From MGIIb-O2 sp964003245 (lineage in GTDB: Archaea > Thermoplasmatota > Poseidoniia > Poseidoniales > Thalassarchaeaceae): 44,260 nt of DNA. The stretch covers positions 1-44,260 of the forward strand of contig CAXFIU010000007.1 in assembly GCA_964003245.1 (NCBI GenBank), written 5' to 3'. Positions within the stretch are counted from its first letter, which is position 1. Every line of letters begins with the position of its first letter. Position numbers and translations under genes: made by a program. Below, in pieces: positions 41,119-44,260 of this stretch. The notes under the pieces were generated by a model. The model did no database searches. It worked only from the letters and a program-made list of their open reading frames with translations, and was not told the DNA's origin.

Positions 41119-41721
41119 ATGTCAGTTGGCTGGGCTTGCTTTAGGAATTATGTTGCACATGCAGAAGAAATTGGTGGTGAAACTACAGATTATCCTAGAT
41201 TTTTTATTATGCCTGAGTCATCACATGTGTTTTCAGATAATATTGGTAATAATGTAATTAAATTGATGAATGATAATGATCACATTGACCATGAAGTTGA
41301 GCTGGTAATAAAATTAGGACAAAACCTACTTCCAGAATCGATGTGTGTTGGATGCGATACAACCAATCGTACTCATCAAGGATTAGCAAAAGAAAAAGGT
41401 TGGCCGTGGACAGAAGGTAAATCATTCAAGGGTTCAGCAGTTCTAGGGACATGGACTGCTTGGGACGAAAAAGTAAAAGAAATTTCATTGTCAGTAAACG
41501 ATGAATTGAGACAATGTGCAAAAACTAGTCTTATGGTTCATGATATCGAGTCTTTACTATTTCATCTAAAAAGATGGTATGATTTATCTCCTGGTGACTA
41601 TATTTGGACTGGGACACCCAAGGGAGTAGGGCCTTTGAAAAAAGGCGACAGAGTCAATGCGTCTCTGAAAAATAATGAAGGAATCATAGTTAGTAAATTA
41701 GATGCAATCTGCATTAATTAA
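41119..41721 (+). CDS. Fumarylacetoacetate hydrolase-family protein (FAHD1-like)
   Basis: A 200-residue FAH-fold enzyme. It resembles FAHD1-type acylpyruvases, which hydrolyse acylpyruvates or decarboxylate oxaloacetate with Mg2+. Visible signatures are GWACFRNYVAHAEEIG, the metal-ligand segment DHEVELVIKLG (two Glu) and GCDTTNRTHQGLAKEKGWPW (third acidic ligand Asp). SFKGSAVLGTW and the GDYIWTGTPKGVGPLKKGDR loop follow. ATG 41119 follows the GGGG-rich stretch CTAGGGGGCAAT. Its exact substrate cannot be told apart from other FAH enzymes. It overlaps the isoprenoid fusion gene by eight bases, tail to tail. Confidence 0.87.
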   Translation: MSVGWACFRNYVAHAEEIGGETTDYPRFFIMPESSHVFSDNIGNNVIKLMNDNDHIDHEVELVIKLGQNLLPESMCVGCDTTNRTHQGLAKEKGWPWTEGKSFKGSAVLGTWTAWDEKVKEISLSVNDELRQCAKTSLMVHDIESLLFHLKRWYDLSPGDYIWTGTPKGVGPLKKGDRVNASLKNNEGIIVSKLDAICIN

Positions 41722-43405
41722 TCCTTGTTAATTGCATATCTGTAAGTTGTCTAAGAACTTCTAAAGCATGAGATGGTTGCAACCCATCAAGAATACTATG
41801 TGCTTCTGAATGATACCTCATAGCCCTATCCATAGCATAATCGATCGAACCATTATTTCTTAATTCTTCAACAGCCTTTGCCAAGTCTTCGTCCGTACAT
41901 TCACCTTTACCATATACTTTTGAGAATGTAGGTAAATCATTTCCACTATCCAATGCATGAATCGCAATCAATGTCTTTTTGCCCTGTACTACATCTGAAC
42001 CAGCAGGTTTCCCAAGTGTTTCCGTATCGCCAGTAATATCAATTAAATCATCCATTAATTGGAAGCACAATCCTAGTTTAAGACCCCATTCTGCCATATT
42101 TTCTACTGTTTCTGAGTCTGCACCTGCAAGCTTCGCACCAGTCTCCGCACATGTTTCGAACATTGCACTGGTCTTTCCTGCTATCATAGCAATATACTCT
42201 TCCTCGCTAACGTAATCTCTTTGTTCGAAGTCAAAATCTTCCTGTTGACCTTCTGCGACTCTTCTAACCATCTCTCCAATAGATTGAACTAAAAATTTAA
42301 GATTTTCGGGACTAATCTCATCCGAATCTGCTAAAATTTCAAATCCAACTGCAAGCATTGCATCTCCAGCATTTATGGCGGTTGCATCATCATATTCTAC
42401 ATGTACAGCATTTAACCCTCTTCTAATGGGGTCTTGATCCATGATGTCATCATGAACTAATGTGAAGTTATGTATGATTTCTATGCTTGAACCAAGAGTA
42501 TAATGTCCTTCATGTGCACTTCCGGTAGCCTCTCCTACTAATCGGGGTAAAATTGCTCTGAATCTCTTTCCTCCTCCAGTGAAAAGGTGAGTCATGGCTC
42601 CGTGCAATCTTTTCTGCCTAATTTTATCCATTGATTTCATTATTTCTTTTTCTACGATAATTTTATGTTTACCCAGAGCAGATTTTAATTCCAGACCTTC
42701 AGACTTTGAATTAATTGATAATCTACCGCAATTAATTATCTTAGGGGTATTAGAATTGATTAATGATTCCATATCTGGGTAATGTGGTTCTATGAAATGT
42801 TTCCAAATCATTCTAAACCATGGTGCAATAATAGAATTCTTCCATTCATTTTCACCTTCTAACATTTGATTTATCTCTTCATGGGTCAACCATCTCGTAT
42901 CCATTATCTCATTTTCATTAATTGATAATTCGGGGCTGGCTCTCACTATTAGGACATGGTCGATTTCATGCTCAATCCATTCATCATCCCATCTACAACT
43001 ATACTCAAATCTACCTATGTGATTATAATCCCAGCTGGATGAAATCTCCTCTGGAATACCTAATTCTTGGAACATCTTTCTTTTGCTGGCATGGATTACT
43101 CCTTCTATTTCATCTCCATTCTCATTTTCAACATCTAATGGATGGCTACAGCAACTGTTAGCCCAAATTCCTGGGAATGTAATTTTTTCAATTGATCTCT
43201 GCTGCATTAGTAGTCTATCTTCCGAGTCGAAAATTAAAACACTGAATGCTCGATGCCTAATCCCTTTACCTCTGTGACAATCTATCTTACTTACAGAATC
43301 TATAACTTTGTCATTTTCATCTACTACTAAGCACATTTCTTTCATCATCTCAAGTTGTGATGAATCGAGTTTACTCAGACTGCTATCTTGGGTCTCTTCT
43401 CCCAT
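41714..43405 (-). CDS. Fused type I isopentenyl-diphosphate isomerase / GGPP synthase
   Basis: One open frame of 563 residues joins two isoprenoid enzymes. Residues ~20-205 are a type I (Nudix-fold) IPP isomerase. CHRGKGIRHRAFSV carries metal ligands H44 and H51, ANSCCSHP the catalytic Cys (C86) and ligand H88, and EHEIDHVLIV the catalytic Glu. A linker (~206-245) leads to a trans-prenyltransferase. This has GGKRFR (278-283), the first Asp motif HDDIMD (319-323) with Phe five positions before its first Asp (as in archaeal type I GGPP synthases), and the second motif DDLID (452-456). IPP would be isomerised to DMAPP and extended to the C20 diphosphate in one protein. ATG 43405 is chosen because AGGTGAG lies four bases upstream. 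The kinase gene supplying IPP lies just upstream. Confidence 0.93.
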   Translation of the reverse strand: MGEETQDSSLSKLDSSQLEMMKEMCLVVDENDKVIDSVSKIDCHRGKGIRHRAFSVLIFDSEDRLLMQQRSIEKITFPGIWANSCCSHPLDVENENGDEIEGVIHASKRKMFQELGIPEEISSSWDYNHIGRFEYSCRWDDEWIEHEIDHVLIVRASPELSINENEIMDTRWLTHEEINQMLEGENEWKNSIIAPWFRMIWKHFIEPHYPDMESLINSNTPKIINCGRLSINSKSEGLELKSALGKHKIIVEKEIMKSMDKIRQKRLHGAMTHLFTGGGKRFRAILPRLVGEATGSAHEGHYTLGSSIEIIHNFTLVHDDIMDQDPIRRGLNAVHVEYDDATAINAGDAMLAVGFEILADSDEISPENLKFLVQSIGEMVRRVAEGQQEDFDFEQRDYVSEEEYIAMIAGKTSAMFETCAETGAKLAGADSETVENMAEWGLKLGLCFQLMDDLIDITGDTETLGKPAGSDVVQGKKTLIAIHALDSGNDLPTFSKVYGKGECTDEDLAKAVEELRNNGSIDYAMDRAMRYHSEAHSILDGLQPSHALEVLRQLTDMQLTRIN

Positions 43406-43449
43406 GTTTCTCACCTCTCCGAGGACGGTTACATATAATAGATGAATGA

Positions 43450-44256
43450 TTAAATTACTTTGGTCCCAATAGTATTGCCAGTTTGGACAAGTTCATTAAT
43501 TCTTTCAGGTTTTCTTCCATCAATCATCCAAACATTAGCCACATTTTGAGCTATTTTACTTGCACTTTCAGCTTTCAGAAATATTCCTCCGGTGACATCT
43601 TGGCTAGATTCATGCTTTCCAGTAATTTTTTGTTCCTTTGACCATAGAGTGATCAGTTCCGACCCCTCTTCATTCGGAGGTTTAGTTAGTAGACCTTCAG
43701 TATCTCCTAGAAGAAAAATACAATGCGTGATTCCTGGAATCTCTTTACAGATTCTTACCATGATATCATCTCCAGATAATATTCCAAATTCTTTCTCATT
43801 ATGTACCTCTACTACGTCACCAAAAGTCACTTGAATAGTATCTTTCTTTTCATCTCCCAATTTGCTAATATCTCCTTTGAATAGTGGCCCTAAGCCATTC
43901 GCCCATTTAGACGGGGGGTGAGATATTCCTTCGATTTCAAATTCCTTCAAGTACTTCAGTACATAATTGTTTAATTCTATCATGTCATTTCTTACATTCT
44001 TAACAGCTAGCCTTTGTTGGTCAATAATTTCAATATCATGTCCAGTAGATAGATGCCATTTTTTTGCCTCTAGATGGCCGAAGGAACCGGCACCATGAAC
44101 TAATATTACTGTATTTTCTCTCTCTATTAATTCTGAAATAACTCTACAGACCGAATGAATCCTATCTTCACGAACTACTTTGTATTGAGATTTATCTGTA
44201 ATTAATCCTCCACCTAATTTAATCACAATCTTATTCTTAGACACAGCCAACCCCAT
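43450..44256 (-). CDS. ipk: Isopentenyl phosphate kinase
   Basis: IPK phosphorylates isopentenyl phosphate to IPP in the archaeal mevalonate routes. It is an amino-acid-kinase fold. Residues 11-20 VIKLGGGLIT hold the ATP phosphate loop (many members have KLGGS). HGAGSFGHLEAKKW (54-67) contains the substrate-recognising His (H61). Also seen are LSGDDIMVRICKEI, FLLGDTEGLLTKPP, and a C-terminal DVTGGIFLKAESASKIA. The length of 268 residues is normal. The start at ATG 44256 is four bases from the window edge, so a start slightly further upstream cannot be excluded. The fused isomerase-GGPP synthase follows 44 bases behind on the same strand, an operon covering consecutive steps. Confidence 0.94.
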   Translation of the reverse strand: MGLAVSKNKIVIKLGGGLITDKSQYKVVREDRIHSVCRVISELIERENTVILVHGAGSFGHLEAKKWHLSTGHDIEIIDQQRLAVKNVRNDMIELNNYVLKYLKEFEIEGISHPPSKWANGLGPLFKGDISKLGDEKKDTIQVTFGDVVEVHNEKEFGILSGDDIMVRICKEIPGITHCIFLLGDTEGLLTKPPNEEGSELITLWSKEQKITGKHESSQDVTGGIFLKAESASKIAQNVANVWMIDGRKPERINELVQTGNTIGTKVI

Positions 44257-44260
44257 GTCT

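Noticed and set aside
1..44260. CRISPR array, prophage or integrative element anywhere in the window
   Set aside because: No regularly spaced palindromic repeats with unique spacers, no integrase or capsid genes and no tRNA attachment site are seen. The only regular tandem repeat is the coding 105-bp array.

Overview
This is an A+T-rich archaeal chromosome segment with almost no space between genes. It carries archaeal-type information-processing genes throughout: SRP54, RFC large subunit, proteasome alpha, exosome Rrp4/Rrp41/Rrp42, SBDS, KEOPS Pcc1, prefoldin beta, eIF5A, EF-2, TiaS, TrmY and Dph6. Added to these are an archaeosortase with a PGF-CTERM surface protein and an isoprenoid gene set. 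I infer a euryarchaeon of the Thermoplasmatota side, most likely a marine planktonic lineage (Ca. Poseidoniales / Marine Group II or III). That placement rests on gene content and style, not on a computed tree. There are no rRNA or tRNA genes, insertion sequences, CRISPR arrays or prophage genes that I can see. No gene-free gap exceeds about 190 bases.

Layout. 1-1.6 kb: 3' part of a calcium-binding surface protein with eight exact 105-bp repeats and a PGF-CTERM tail, closed by a strong terminator. 1.6-6 kb: eIF5A, an EamA transporter, SurE, then TrmY and SRP54 on the minus strand. 6-10 kb: an unassigned membrane protein and a TrkA/TrkH potassium uptake pair. 10-13.2 kb (minus): RFC large subunit and glycyl-tRNA synthetase. 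13.4-18.7 kb: a 1764-residue Lhr helicase with a long C-terminal half. 18.7-19.7 kb (minus): archaeosortase. 19.7-22.4 kb: a GmhA/GmhB-like heptose pair, TiaS and a small membrane protein. 22.4-25.1 kb (minus): a RecA-fold protein without a P-loop, PurB and Dph6. 25.2-30.7 kb: the proteasome/exosome superoperon through prefoldin beta plus a helical unknown. 30.6-33.3 kb (minus): Nudix, TPR protein and UbiD-family decarboxylase. 33.4-36.8 kb: uS12, uS7, EF-2. 36.8-41 kb (minus): an MMPL/RND exporter and a J-protein. 41.1-44.3 kb: a FAHD1-like hydrolase (+), then (minus) isopentenyl phosphate kinase and a fused type I IPP isomerase-GGPP synthase.

How the genes connect. The UbiD-family protein, isopentenyl phosphate kinase and the isomerase-GGPP synthase fusion could together cover the late archaeal mevalonate route from an anhydromevalonate phosphate to the C20 lipid precursor; the fusion is the most striking single object in the window. 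The archaeosortase can process the PGF-CTERM tail of the repeat protein. Dph6 modifies the His that is visible in EF-2. Translation starts often use GGTGA-type Shine-Dalgarno sequences, several in front of TTG codons.
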